Below are positions 10,411 to 19,733 of a stretch of 64,000 nt of DNA, piece after piece. A program made the position numbers and the translations under genes. The DNA comes from Leucosporidium creatinivorum (Eukaryota > Basidiomycota > Microbotryomycetes > Leucosporidiales > Leucosporidiaceae): NCBI GenBank assembly GCA_001600635.1, contig BCKL01000032.1, positions 168,668-232,667 on the forward strand, written 5' to 3'. The notes below the pieces were generated by a model. That model had not been told where the DNA came from, made no database searches, and saw only the letters and a program-made list of their open reading frames with translations. Position 1 is the first letter of the stretch; each line of letters opens with the position of its first letter.

Positions 10411-10904
10411 GCCGAGGAGTTGGTCGTCGAGGGAGATGGAGAGGGAGATGGGAGCTCGGTCGAGAGAAGAGGGCGAGAGATCTACAGCGTGGATGGTCAG
10501 CTCTGCAGTCGGATAGCTCAGAGCCACGCCACAGTAGACTCACATGCGTAGCTGTGAGCGCTCGAAGTGAGATGTGGCAGAAGGAGAAGGAGGGAAAGCT
10601 TTCCAACTGGCGGACGAGAAGCTCGAACGATGATGTCAGTGAGCTGCTAGTCATGTTCAGTGACAGCGCGCGTCTGCAACTGGTGAGATCAGCAACTCAC
10701 CTAGTGGGAGAAGATGTAGTTTGATTGAGACGAGCTTCTGAGGCTGGCGAATGAAGCGAGAAGGGTGAAGCGAAAGGGAGGAAGCCAGAGGGCTTGGCGC
10801 GGGCGATGAAGAGGTGGAGGATGTGAGGTGAAGCTGGCTGAGGAGCTGTAGATGAATAGAGGCGAGCTAGACGTCGAGAGCTGAGAGGCGAGTGAGTGGT
10901 TGGA
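10411..10904. promoter_or_regulatory. Divergent region between two F-box loci
   Basis: No gene is seen. On the minus strand, intron-like segments occur upstream of the 10.4-kb locus. One begins GTGAGTTGCTG at about 10703 and ends near a CAG at about 10650. Another donor, GTGAGTCTAC, lies near 10543. The minus-strand pseudogene therefore also seems to have had a spliced 5' leader. The plus-strand leader copy A begins at the right edge. Confidence 0.4.
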
Positions 10905-11460
10905 AGCAGAGAGGCGAAGTTGGACTTGGCCGTCCCTTTCGCTCCTCCTCCTCCCGCCTTCATCTCGTCTCGCTCGCTTCGGCTCGCTTCGCTCGCTTCG
11001 GAGGACAGCAGCGCAGCTCCACAGAAGTTACGAGGGAAGCTTGCAGCTACCACATCGCCTGCTCAGGCTTGAGTCGACTCGCTACAGCTCTCGTCCGCTC
11101 GCACTCCTCGTCGCCCTCTTCGTCGCTCGCCGCTCGGAGGCTCTCCGGCGACCTCGCAATACTCTCAGGGTGAGTAAAGACATCCCATAACGCTTCACTA
11201 CCTGAGCTGACCTCGCTGCTGCTCAATAGAGCTCTCCTCGACTCGAAGCTCGGTCAACACGGTCTGTGCGCCGTTCGAAATCTTTCTCTGTGAGTCTTAG
11301 CGGAATCGGACCAGGTGCGGGAGCTGTATTCTAGAGACAGAAGCTGACTGGTGCGTCGCTGCTGCTTCCAGATCAAAGCTCGGCGCTCTCCGCCGTCGCC
11401 TCGCTCGCTCGTTCGCTCTCCCCACTCGGACATCGCCCTCACCACCTCCCTCGTCTGACT
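10905..11460 (+). repeat. Conserved spliced F-box leader, copy A
   Basis: Exon A ends ...SLAARRLSGDLAILSG (in one reading) before an intron at 11170-11229. Exon B is 11230-11289, and a second intron is 11290-11371. Exon C runs into the F-box gene. Sequence and intron positions match copies at 42.7-43.3 kb (minus) and 56.1-56.7 kb (plus). Shared landmarks are the Ser/Arg/Leu-coding exon A with CTCGCTTCGGAGGA, the acceptor followed by AGAGCTCT or AGCTCT, and an exon B containing TCAACAC/AACAACG then CTGTGCGCG-like sequence. It may be an untranslated leader or may encode an N-terminal extension. Confidence 0.6.
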
Positions 11461-12162
11461 ATGGACAACAGAGTGGACCCCACTCCAACCCTGCTCCAGT
11501 CTCCAGGTCTACGCCGACGCTCCCTACCGAGATCATCGGCGCCATCATGAAGCACGTCGGCCAAGGCGGCAGTCGCTTCGGAGACCTCGGCGTTTGCTCC
11601 CTCGTGAGCAGGCAGTTCCTCGCAATCGCCAACCTGGAAATGTACAGCCAAGCCGTCCTCATCACCAACGATGTGCCCAGCGTCGCCCTGGACCCGCCTC
11701 CGAGCCGTGGAAGTCTCGCAGACTCCTCGCAAGCCTGCGCTCGGCGCCTCGCCTCGCAAACGCTGTGCAATTGCTTGCAGTTGCTGCGGAGACGGGATCG
11801 GATCCGCAATCTCTGCAGGCGGTGGCAGAGGAGGCTCTCAAGCTCTGCACCAACGCTACCAGCCTCAACTTCAACTTGGACGACCCGAGGGACTCTTCGG
11901 GATGGCTCGAGACCGCCCTCATGAACTTCCAGGGTACTATCACTAGCCTGAGGGTTGGAGAGCCATACAATTGGGATCCTCAACGACTAGCCCAGCTGCT
12001 CGGCAGACTTCCTCGCCTTCGCTCCCTTCATCTCGCCTCGCTCAAAGACACCCCCAGTCTCCCCAATGAGGTCTCACTCGAGCTCGAGTCATTTGGAAGC
12101 ACCGCAGACGACATTCACGTCCAGCTCTTGGATCAGCTCATCGGCAACTCTCGACTCACGCT

Positions 12163-12169
12163 GCGCCAG
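12163..12169 (+). repeat. Target-site duplication, left copy
   Basis: GCGCCAG is repeated at 12806-12812, immediately outside the inverted termini. The identity can be extended to 9 bp (GCGCCAGCT, 12163-12171 and 12806-12814) if the element is taken to start two bases later. Confidence 0.8.
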
Positions 12170-12805
12170 CTGGGCTCCACACGGTACGGAACATACACTT
12201 TTCGACCCTCTGTACCCGTACCGTACCGGTTAAACTCTGTACCCGTACCGACCTGTACCGGGTACATACGTCTTTTAACCGGTACGGTACGGGTACAGAG
12301 TGCGCCTGCACCCCGAGAAAATGGGCGGAGAGGGCGAGGTCCGAGCTCGGCGCTGCCTGGGGACGCGTGAAAAGCTGTATTCAAAGGTTAACCGCGAAAA
12401 AAATGCTGTTTGCTACTGCACTGCAATGCAATTCTTTTGTTAACCGAGTCTTGTAGTGAATTAAAGATGTCGAGCGCTTCGATTCAGGAGCCGGCGAAGG
12501 AGGCAAAAAGCTTTTGGCCAGGCAGAAACACTCTCGAAAACGTCCAACAAAATACTCGGAGTCTACAGAATAGACCACTAGGCTATCTGGGTCTCAAAGC
12601 TGGCAAGTGAAGCAAGCTAGCTCGCCTACTTTTGAGCCTCCGCCGAGCGACCTTCGCCGAGCTCTCTCGATCCCGCGGCACAGTGGTGCAGTGGTACATT
12701 TTAGACCCCCCTGTACCTGTACCGCACCACTACCTCCAGGCGGGTACAAACGAGCTTCAACCGGAGCAGTACGGCACCTTCGGTACCGTACGGCGTGGAG
12801 CCCAG
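12170..12805. mobile_element. 636-bp non-autonomous inverted-repeat DNA transposon (MITE-like)
   Basis: The termini are inverted: the left end reads CTGGGCTCCACACGGTACGG and the right end, reverse-complemented, CTGGGCTCCACGCCGTACGG (18 of 20 match). A direct duplication flanks it (7 bp, or up to 9 bp depending on where the end is placed). There is no coding capacity. The interior is AT-richer than the host and full of GTACC/GGTAC motifs, including a perfect 27-bp inverted repeat. Subterminal GTACCG clusters resemble transposase-binding arrays. The ambiguous duplication (7, 8 or 9 bp) leaves hAT-like or Mutator-like both possible; no transposase source is in the window. It lies within an F-box pseudogene. 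Confidence 0.85.
12208..12300. repeat. Internal perfect inverted repeat in the transposon
   Basis: The left arm 12208-12234 is the exact reverse complement of 12274-12300 (27 of 27), separated by 39 bp. The arms contain CCCGTACCGTACCGG and are bounded by CTCTG. The first 16 bases of the left arm are repeated directly at 12235-12250 inside the loop, so the segment is a nested set of GTACCG repeats able to form a strong hairpin. Confidence 0.9.
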
Positions 12806-12812
12806 GCGCCAG
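12806..12812 (+). repeat. Target-site duplication, right copy
   Basis: GCGCCAG, matching 12163-12169, followed directly by resumed F-box coding sequence (CTCCACCTCGGCGGG). Confidence 0.8.
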
Positions 12813-13280
12813 CTCCACCTCGGCGGGTTCGGATCCGGCCAATCCTTCGAATTCGCCTCGTTCGGAATCACGTCGATGTACCTGAATCTCGCACTTGCTC
12901 TATTCACCAACGCCGACCTCGACCTCCTCCTAACGTCCATCGCGACCTGTCGTTCCCTTAAAGAGCTCACGATGCCTCTCGTGGCTGTCTTACCCCTACC
13001 CATCAACGGCACCAATTGTCACCTTCCCGAGGAGCTCGACATCTTCTACAGGCTTCCCATCGCTCTCCGACGCCTGCAAGAGACGACCTGGCTTCCCCTC
13101 TCAACGCCGTACCTCCTCACGGTCCTCAACGACGGCCGCTGGCTCCCAGATCTCACTCACCTGAGCCTCAACCGAGGGGTCATGTTCGGCGGAGATATGG
13201 TTGTTCTTCGTCCTCCCGTAGAGCTGGCGAGAATCAACGCGGCGGCGACTGCGAGGGGGATTGAGATCAAGTGGTCGTGA

Positions 13281-13617
13281 GGCGCTGAGGGATAGGGATT
13301 GATGAGACTTCGCTTAGCATAACCAGGAGTACAGTAGCTTCCCAGCTTCACCAGTAGAACTTAATGTGTATCCATCCAAAGCTTGACATCGAGGGGATCC
13401 TGCGAGGGGCAGCCGGGGAGAACGGCGGGAGCGCCGGCGAGCGAGTGCCGAACTCGGCGTCGGCGATGAGCAGCAATTGCGAGCGCTGTTTCGGCTAAGA
13501 GCTCTCGGAGTCTCTACTAACGACCTTGAGTTTTTCTGATTTTATGAGTGAGGTGCACTTGCATCAAAGGTCCGTCTACGTCGCCGTCGTCTCCATCGCC
13601 GAACCTCGGCCAACAGC
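13281..13617. other. Convergent 3' region
   Basis: Lies between the stop of the plus-strand F-box pseudogene and the stop of the minus-strand nicotianamine synthase gene. No gene or clear repeat is seen; presumably 3'UTRs and terminators. Confidence 0.45.
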
Positions 13618-14772
13618 TCAGACACGCTGAAGCACGGCAATGCTGTTAATGACCTCGTTTCTCGGATAGAGGACAAGCACCTGTTATGAAAGAAGCCTGT
13701 CAGCGCTGCTCAAGCTTGCCTCGCACAGCTCCAGCGACTCACCTCCCTCACTCCAACTCCCCTCTCCTCTGCGCCTCCCAGCAGCCCCTCCACATCGACT
13801 ACAGGGTACACCAGTCCCCTCAGACCCTCGGCACTCCTCAACAGCACGGAAGCGCCGACGGGGAGATGACGGAGGAGGTAGTACAGGATCTCGTTCTTCT
13901 CGGCGGGGGAGAGGCCGACCAAAGCGGCGAGGATGACAAGGGTGGTAGAGGCGAGGATGGAAGGTGGGATGGTGAGCGCCGAGTAGTGGAGGGAGGAGAT
14001 GGTGAGGTCGGGACTTGTGGAGAGGGAGAGTGAGAGGGAGGATGGGAGGGGGACGCCGAGGAGGGAGGAGGTGAGCTGAGCGCCGAGAGTGAGGGAGGGG
14101 AGGTCTTGGTCGATGTTGATGACGGTGCATGGAGTGGATTGAGTATGCTGGAGATGATCTTTGGCGAGAATGAGGGAGGAGAGTGGAAGAGGACCGGATC
14201 CGAGGAAGATGGTCTGGCGAAAGTCGGCGCCGAGCGAGCGGAGGATATTATATTCGAGCGAGACAAGTTGTTGGTAGTTCTTGAGGTATGGAAATGATTG
14301 AAGGGCTTCCTTGCTGTCGTCCTCGCTTCTCGCTCCAAGAGATGCTGTAGGCCACAGCGACCACGGCCATCCCCCTCCTCCACGCTCCGCGCCTTCACCG
14401 CCAGCCGTACTGATCTCCTCCACAATCCTTGACGCCCAGTACTTCTCCAGCTCGGCTTCAGAGATAGCACAAAGAGCGAGGATCTGCTGTCGGCGAGCAA
14501 GAAGCGCCGGGTCGAGCGCAGCGGCAGATGCGAGAGTCGAGAGGTTGGCGAAGGGCGAAGTGACCCTTTTAAGCGAGAGGCAAGGTCAGCGAAGGCACGG
14601 AGGAAGCAAAAGAAAGCCCAACTTACAGAGATACAAGCCTCCGAAACGCCGCATTCGTCTCCGAGCACGGCGCCAGCGACAGCAGCGCCTCGACGGCATC
14701 GAACGCCGAGAGCAGCTCCTTCTTCAGAAGCTCGAACGAAGGCGTCGAGCCGAGCTGTTCCAGCGCACTCAT
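13618..14772 (-). CDS. Nicotianamine synthase family protein
   Basis: Nicotianamine synthases condense aminopropyl groups from three S-adenosylmethionines into the metal chelator nicotianamine. Exon 1 (MSALEQLGSTPSFELLKKELLSAFDAVEALLSLAPCSETNAAFRRL) joins exon 2 after a GTAAGT intron at about 14630. Exon 2 has the family signatures FPYLKNYQQLVSLEYNIL and FLGSGPLPLSSLILA, then VINIDQD, LVGLSPAEKNEILYYLLRHLPVGASVLLRSAEGLRGLVYPVVD. A short last exon gives VLVLYPRNEVINSIAVLQRV. Length (about 310 aa) fits the family. The NIDQD acidic residues and the GSGPLPL loop form the SAM site. In fungi this enzyme is sporadic, and a role in Fe/Ni/Cu/Zn handling is inferred. It precedes an SDR-like gene on the same strand but they are not obviously linked. 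Confidence 0.88.
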
Positions 14773-14989
14773 GTTGGTAGAGTAGAGAGAAGTAGGAAGC
14801 GAAGAGCCAACGAGCTAGAAGGCCGAGCTGATCCTCCTGCATTACGCGAGGACAAGGGGATGACCTGCGCGGCCGCGTAAAACCCTCTTGGCCCCTCGGA
14901 GCAGAGTACCACTAAAGAGACCAGCTTACAACCTCGCAGCGCCAGCGACGAGCTTGACAGCGAAGAGCGAAGGAACAGTCGCCGAGGTT

Positions 14990-15836
14990 TCAGTAGAGGA
15001 TCTCCGAGCGCCCTCGTTCTACGCCATCTTGATGCGCTTGCCAGTAGACTTTGGCGATGGCGGTTTTGTTGTACTTGGGATCCGAGTCCTGTATCGTCCC
15101 GAAGATGGAGACTGTACAGACATGCACTGTGGAAAGGGCAGTCAGCTCGGCGCTCGTCGACCATCCTCGAAGATGGGAAGGGCTTACCTCGAGGTTTTAG
15201 CACGGCGTTCAGATTGTTGGCAAGACTTAGTAGAGCGCTCTTCTCGATCCCGAGCCCCGCCAGTCCCGGAACGACGTCGTGAGCGACCCCTCCGCCAGTG
15301 AAGAGGATCTGGGGAGCGAGGGCGAGAGTGAGCCAGTGGTTCAAGTCTTACATCAAAGAGAACTGCACTCACACTCTTCTTCCCCTCTACGCTTTCCATC
15401 TCCCTCGCCGCCCACTGCGCCACGACCAATCCTCCTCCCGGTCCGAGCTTCGAATGCTGCACCAAATCCTCCCATGTCAACTCCAACGGATCTTTCGCCC
15501 CTAGCCCCAAACCCGCTACGTTATACATTACCACATTCGGGCTCCCAAGCTTGTCTTGCAGCTCCTCCAGCGCCGAAAGCAGGGAGGAAGGGTCCGAGGC
15601 ATCGCCGAGAGCGTGATGAACCCGTGAGGGAGGGCAGGGGAAAGAAGGCGGCGAGCCGGGTAGGGAGCGGGAGACGAGTCCGATGGTGTAGTCCTGTGCA
15701 GCATAGTGGCAGGCGACTGCGAGGAGCGGAAGGGAGGTCACTCGGCGAAAGGTTCGGCGAGGAGTGAGGAGAGCTTACTGCCATGTGCGAGGCCGGGACC
15801 GTAGCCTACGATGTAGATGGACGGGAGGACTACCAT
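14990..15836 (-). CDS. SDR-like Rossmann-fold protein
   Basis: Starts MVVLPSIYIVGYGPGLAHG and, after an intron, continues IACHYAAQDYTIGLVSRS, a beta-alpha-beta fold with a glycine-rich loop (GYGPGLAHG). Later segments are PNVVMYNVAGLGLG (the NNAG-like strand), LFTGGGVAHDVVPGLAGLGIEKSALLSLANNLNAVLKP (where SDRs usually carry YxxxK) and VHVCTVSIFGTI. Three introns are read. The end is ...VYWQAHQDGVERGRSEILY at 14990, about 240 aa. The canonical Tyr-x-x-x-Lys pair is not obvious: the site reads EKSALLSLANNL. It may therefore be a non-classical or non-catalytic SDR, as in several bacterial-like 'SDR family' proteins. Function unknown. Confidence 0.72.
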
Positions 15837-16380
15837 CTTTAGGCCTTGCTACAGCGTGAGGAAGCGGATGAGCGGCCGAGGAGATGGCGTGCGAAGGCAG
15901 TGGAGAGCGAGGGCCGAAGTTGTTCGTGACGAAGGTGGGAGAGCCACGGGATACTAGTGAGCTATTTTTGACTAGCTGTAGCTCAACAGAGGGTGACGGA
16001 CGAGTGTTGCGACGGAGCGGAGAGCGCTGAGTGAGTGCTGGCGCGGGGTCCCTTGATCTTGAACAGCGAGGGGAGTAGCAGCCGAGCAGGCGAGGCGAGT
16101 AGTCGATTTAGAGTAGCGAGAGATGGAATGTAGTCGAGCAGAAATGCGAAGTCAAGGCAGAAGCACAACCCTCGCCGTCGAAGGGGCTTGGCTCTGTCCA
16201 CATCGCTCTCAGCTCGCCCTCGCCGTCTCGATCACCTACAGCGCTACCCCAGCACACATCGGCTACCCTTGACTACACCTACAGCCCTACATCCCGCTCC
16301 CTCGCCTACTCCCTCCTCTTCCGCTCCCCCCACCCGCTTCAACACCGCCCGTCCCGTCTCGTTCCTCTCTGTAGCAAACC
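15837..16380. promoter_or_regulatory. Divergent promoter region
   Basis: Between the minus-strand SDR-like gene and the plus-strand small protein. The frames at 15983-16201 (minus) and 16188-16544 (plus) look like shadows. The last 100 bases are pyrimidine-rich (CTCCCTCTTCC...), a common promoter/5'UTR feature in this genome. No gene is claimed. Confidence 0.4.
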
Positions 16381-16881
16381 ATGGGAGCTCTCTGCGGCCG
16401 CGAAGACCATTTCGACGCCCTCGGCAAAGGACAGACGCTGGGCAACAAAGGCGCAGCGACAGTAGCTCAGTCAGCAGCCAAGACCAGCGGCGGAGGAGGG
16501 ACGACCCCCCTACCAGTGAGCAACGCGCCACGAGCAGCGGATGATGCGCAGCGGAGGGAAGCCGTGCTGAAAGCTGCTGAGGCGAGGGATAAAGCGGTGC
16601 GTCTTGCTTGTTCTGGAGAGCTGCTCGGCGCGGCGAGCGAGAAGCTGACCCCCGAAGTGATGGTTAAATAGGCGGCGAGTAAGGGATTATCGAGCGGTGG
16701 AGGAGGCAAGTTGGCGAGTCAGTTGCAGAGTCAGAAGGCGGATGGGGGGAGGGCGGAGGAGGCGAAACGTATAGCTGAGGATAGGGCTAAGGGGGATAGG
16801 CTGGTGGTAAGTTTCGGTCTTCTGTCGCTTTCGCCGAGCTTGAAGAGAGAGCTGACCTCGCCTTCGAAACAGTGGGATTGA
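16381..16881 (+). CDS. Small conserved fungal protein, probably N-myristoylated
   Basis: Three exons encode about 120 aa: MGALCGREDHFDALGKGQTLGNKGAATV...AADDAQRREAVLKAAEARDKA | AASKGLSSGGGGKLASQLQSQKADGGRAEEAKRIAEDRAKGDRLV | WD. Introns are at about 16598-16672 and 16807-16872, each with a GCTGAC branch site. Met-Gly at the N-terminus with Cys5 fits N-myristoylation plus palmitoylation, hence membrane attachment. The pattern (acylated start, HF..LG.G..LG, then GGKL..QL..QK and a charged helix ending in WD/WN) is shared by uncharacterised small proteins across fungi, from family memory. Function unknown. Confidence 0.7.
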
Positions 16882-17165
16882 TCAAGAGAAGTAGGTGGAT
16901 TGCTAGGTGGTGTTGTACAGATATGGCAGAGGCAGCTCGCAGGAATCTCTCGGCGGTAGTTTACGCTCGGTCGGGCATGGAATAGCTTATTACTTTGTTA
17001 CATGGCACAGATAAGCCGAGCCAGCTTCTCTTTCTTTCCTCCTCCTTCTCGTAGCCTACAGAGACGGCCTCTCACTCCTCCAACGTACAGTGAGCTCGGC
17101 TCGGCGCGGATCTCGGCTCACATGTCGTCTCCTCGGTCCGTAGCGTGGCGTGGATGGACAATGCT

Positions 17166-17702
17166 CTACTCCATCTTCGGAGCAGGAGCAGCCTTACCCT
17201 CAAACCTCCTCAACACGGCCTTCTTGAACTGCTCCCAGCTCCTGCCCTCGGCCTTGGTGCTCTCTCTCCACCTGCTCACCCAATCCCCCGCAGTAGCTCT
17301 CATAAAACTGGCGGCATACAAGATCTTTTGCTCATCAGAGATTGGCGGCGCCTGGACCTGGTTAGCACAGGCGTCAGTGTAGTCGAAGACGAGTTGACAT
17401 TGCGCGAGGAAACGCCGAGCCGGGAGGTTGGAGTGAGGGGTTGAGGGGAAGAGGTTGGGAGGGTTGCAGGCGGGGAGGNGGGTCGCGATGGCGGTGGTGG
17501 GGGCGGGAGCAGGGCAAGTGACGGGAGCAGGGGAGGCGGTCTTGGGAGCAGCGGGAGCGGGAGGAGTGGCTTGCTTCGCTTGCTGTCTGGCCAGAGGGCT
17601 GTCCTCAGGGATGAACCAGGGCTCGAGACCTCTGATAACGGCTTGATGATTCTTGTTCTGCACGTAGACAGTGTCGAGAGGGTGAGGTGAGGGGTTGGTC
17701 AT
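17166..17702 (-). mobile_element. Ty3/gypsy-type gag fossil (LTR-retrotransposon remnant)
   Basis: A reading frame of about 178 residues carries a retrotransposon gag (capsid-like) segment: FLAQCQLVFDYTD...DEQKILYAASFMRATAGDWVSRW...SWEQFKKAVLRRFEG. It is only part of a gag. No zinc knuckle, protease, reverse transcriptase or integrase is found nearby and no LTRs are recognised, so it is an isolated remnant. One ambiguous base (n, 17479) lies inside. Age cannot be judged without LTRs; the frame looks fairly well preserved over this short stretch. Confidence 0.65.
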
Positions 17703-18048
17703 TGCGAAGAGGAGAGGGAGGAGAGGAGAGAAGGATGAGGGAAGAGGAAGAGAGAGGAAAGTCGCGCTGCTTATATAGCCAGCACTGAGGAGGGTGCCAG
17801 ACTGTTCTCGTAAGCTGTGGAAGGTTCCAGCTTAGTCGAGCGAGTTCGAGTTACCCGTTCCCGCTCGCTGCCTTCCCTTTGTGGGGCGAGTGGGGGGCGC
17901 TCGACAGCAGAGCAGAGATGCAGAGCGAGCAGAGCTGTAGAGCCCGGTCGAGTCTCTCCTGACTCCCCTCCCTCTGTAGGAACAGTAGAAATGTGCGAAC
18001 GCGACTCGGCGTTTGCCAACCTCCTCTCTCGGCCTCGCCGAGCTAGGC
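17703..18048. other. Intergenic between gag fossil and Faf1-like gene
   Basis: No gene is supported. The region next to the fossil was inspected for terminal repeats and none was seen. Confidence 0.4.
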
Positions 18049-19570
18049 CTACTTCCTCCCCTTGCCCCTTCCTCCTCCACCTCTCCCTCCTCCCCTGCTT
18101 CCACCTCTTCCTCCTCGTCCACCCCCACCTCCACCACCATTGATACTCTCAATCTCCTCCCTCCTCAACCTCAACTCACCTCCCCCGAGCCGGCCAACAG
18201 CACCCTTCAACCCCCTCTGTCTCTTGACCTCCCCACCCGCATCCTCCCTCCTCTTCTCCCTCAAACTCATCGCCTCCCTCGCCCCCTCCCCGCTCCTTCC
18301 CCTCTTACTCCCAGCCAACACCCCATTCGCTTCATCCCGCTTCGTAGCCCGTTCGAGGTTCTTCGCTGATTGCCCCGCGCGGAGGGTGCGCGGTGCGTTG
18401 CCTGGCAGGGGGGTGAGGCCTTTGAGAGCTTTGGTCGGCTCCAAGGGGAGGGAAGAGAGTAGGGAGGGGAGCTGCGAGGTCGCTGGGCCGGAGGGGTTGG
18501 AGATGAGGGGCCGGAGGAGAGTGGAGAGGTGCGAGTCGAGCGTCGAGAGGTGGCTTTTGTAGTTGACAGTTGAAGAGGCAAGGTAGAAAGTCAGTCTTGG
18601 GCAGTGAAGAGCGCAGAAAGGAGCACGGAGGGAGAACTCACGCCTCCTCCTCGCCGCCGAGCTCGGTGGCGGCCGACTTGCGAGCCTTGCCCTTGTGCTT
18701 GGCGTTGACAATGTCGGACATGGAGAGCGTCTTGTGCGAGTTCTTGACCTTGGAGGACTGTCTCATTTTGCGCCGTACGGCGCGCGCAAGTCAGCGAGCG
18801 AGCGAGCGAGTCGGGGCGAGGCGAGGGAAGCGCCGAGCGGCCGTTGAAACCCTCGAGATTTGACGAGCAGAGCAGCAACGCACCATAAAGTCGCGCATAT
18901 CCCGATGACTCCCTACTGCTCCTCCTCTCGAGCTCTCTCCCCCTAATCTCGGCTCCTCGAATGCGACCACCGTCGCCGCCGATGCTCGTCCAGGGTCGGT
19001 GAAGGTGATGGATTGAGCTGCTGCTCGGCGTTTGGGGTAATTTGTGATGCGTGCGAGAGATGGGATAGGTCAGCTCAGCCTCAGGACTGTACGATAGGGT
19101 GCAGAAGACGTACCCTCCTCCTCCGAATCCTCCTCACTCCCCCCCACCTCGCCATCATCAAAGTCATCGTCCTGCATCTCCCAAATGGGTTTCTGCACTT
19201 TGATCTCTTCCTTTTCTTTGCCTTTGCCCACATGCAACAGCTTGCTAGAGGAAGGCAAAGCGCCCTGCAAGAAGGTCTGTTGATGCGCCTCGAGCGCCGC
19301 TAGCATGCGGGCGCGCTCAGCTTGGGCATCGGCCTCCTCCTCGTTGGAGTGAGCAGAAGCAGAAGCGTTGGAAGATGGTGCAGGCGAGGGAGAGTTGCGC
19401 GGTCTACGTTTAATGGAGCGGGGTCAGCGAGCGGGAGAGAAGTGAGAGAAGTGAGAAGCGCACCGGTTCGAGACCTTGGGCTTGGAGGGTTGTTTGACTA
19501 CAGCTTTCGGCTTTCCTTTTGCTGATTTGCTGCTCTTTGAGCTCTTGAGCGAGTTAGAGCGGCCGAGCAT
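18049..19570 (-). CDS. Nucleolar/rRNA-processing protein, Faf1-like
   Basis: About four exons. Exon 1 MLGRSNSLKSSKSSKSAKGKPKAVVKQPSKPKVSNR; exon 2 PRNSPSPAPSSNASASAHSNEEEADAQAERARMLAALEAHQQTFL...IWEMQDDDFDDGEVGGSEEDSEEE. Then a region with AATVVAFEEP and a short block ending MRDFM that splices to SSKVKNSHKTLSMSDIVNAKHKGKARKSAATELGGEEEA. The last exon holds basic segments (NLERATKRDEANGVLAGSKRGR, AMSLREKRREDAGGEVKRQRG) and a Gly/Arg-rich tail. The acidic middle, the VVxFxEP...FMSSKV block and the basic, GAR-like end resemble yeast Faf1/human C1orf131 (18S rRNA maturation). That assignment is inference; a generic nucleolar protein is the alternative. An upstream in-frame ATG at 19681 exists. 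Confidence 0.5.
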
Positions 19571-19733
19571 TGAGAAATGAGGTGAGGGCGGGAGGGAAAG
19601 CTGGGTGTCGCGGCTCGCTGCGAAAGGAGAAGAGATGGGATGTAACGAGGGGGTAAATGCGATTTCGACGGGGTGTAGCAAAGTATAAAGTAAAAACGAG
19701 TGTCTGTAGTCTAGTGTCCTTCCCTCTCCCTCC

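Larger units (their letters stand above)
11461..13280 (+). pseudogene. F-box gene, frameshifted and split by a DNA transposon
   Basis: The F-box (LPTEIIGAIMKHVGQGGSRFGDLGVCSLVSRQFLAIANLEMYSQAVLI) is encoded from about 11520 in one frame. From about 11720 the family similarity continues in another frame (LLASLRSAPRLANAVQLLAVAAET...SSGWLETALMNFQGTITSLRVGEPYNWDPQRLAQLLGRLP). After LTLRQ the frame is broken by a 636-bp insertion. It resumes at 12813 with LHLGGFGSGQSFEFASFGITSM and runs to the family tail ARGIEIKWS at 13280. Removing the insertion plus one target copy restores LTLRQLHLGGFGSGQSF, which matches LRSFELVQGFRQGQSFDF in the 57-kb paralogue. At least one frameshift plus the insertion makes this a pseudogene. 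Confidence 0.78.

Noticed and set aside
13618-15836. Nicotianamine synthase plus SDR as a metallophore biosynthetic cluster
   Set aside because: Only same-strand adjacency supports it. In opine-type metallophore loci the partner is an opine dehydrogenase, whose motifs are not present in the SDR-like protein.
17000-17165. LTR flanking the gag fossil
   Set aside because: No repeated sequence or TG...CA boundaries matched the other side.
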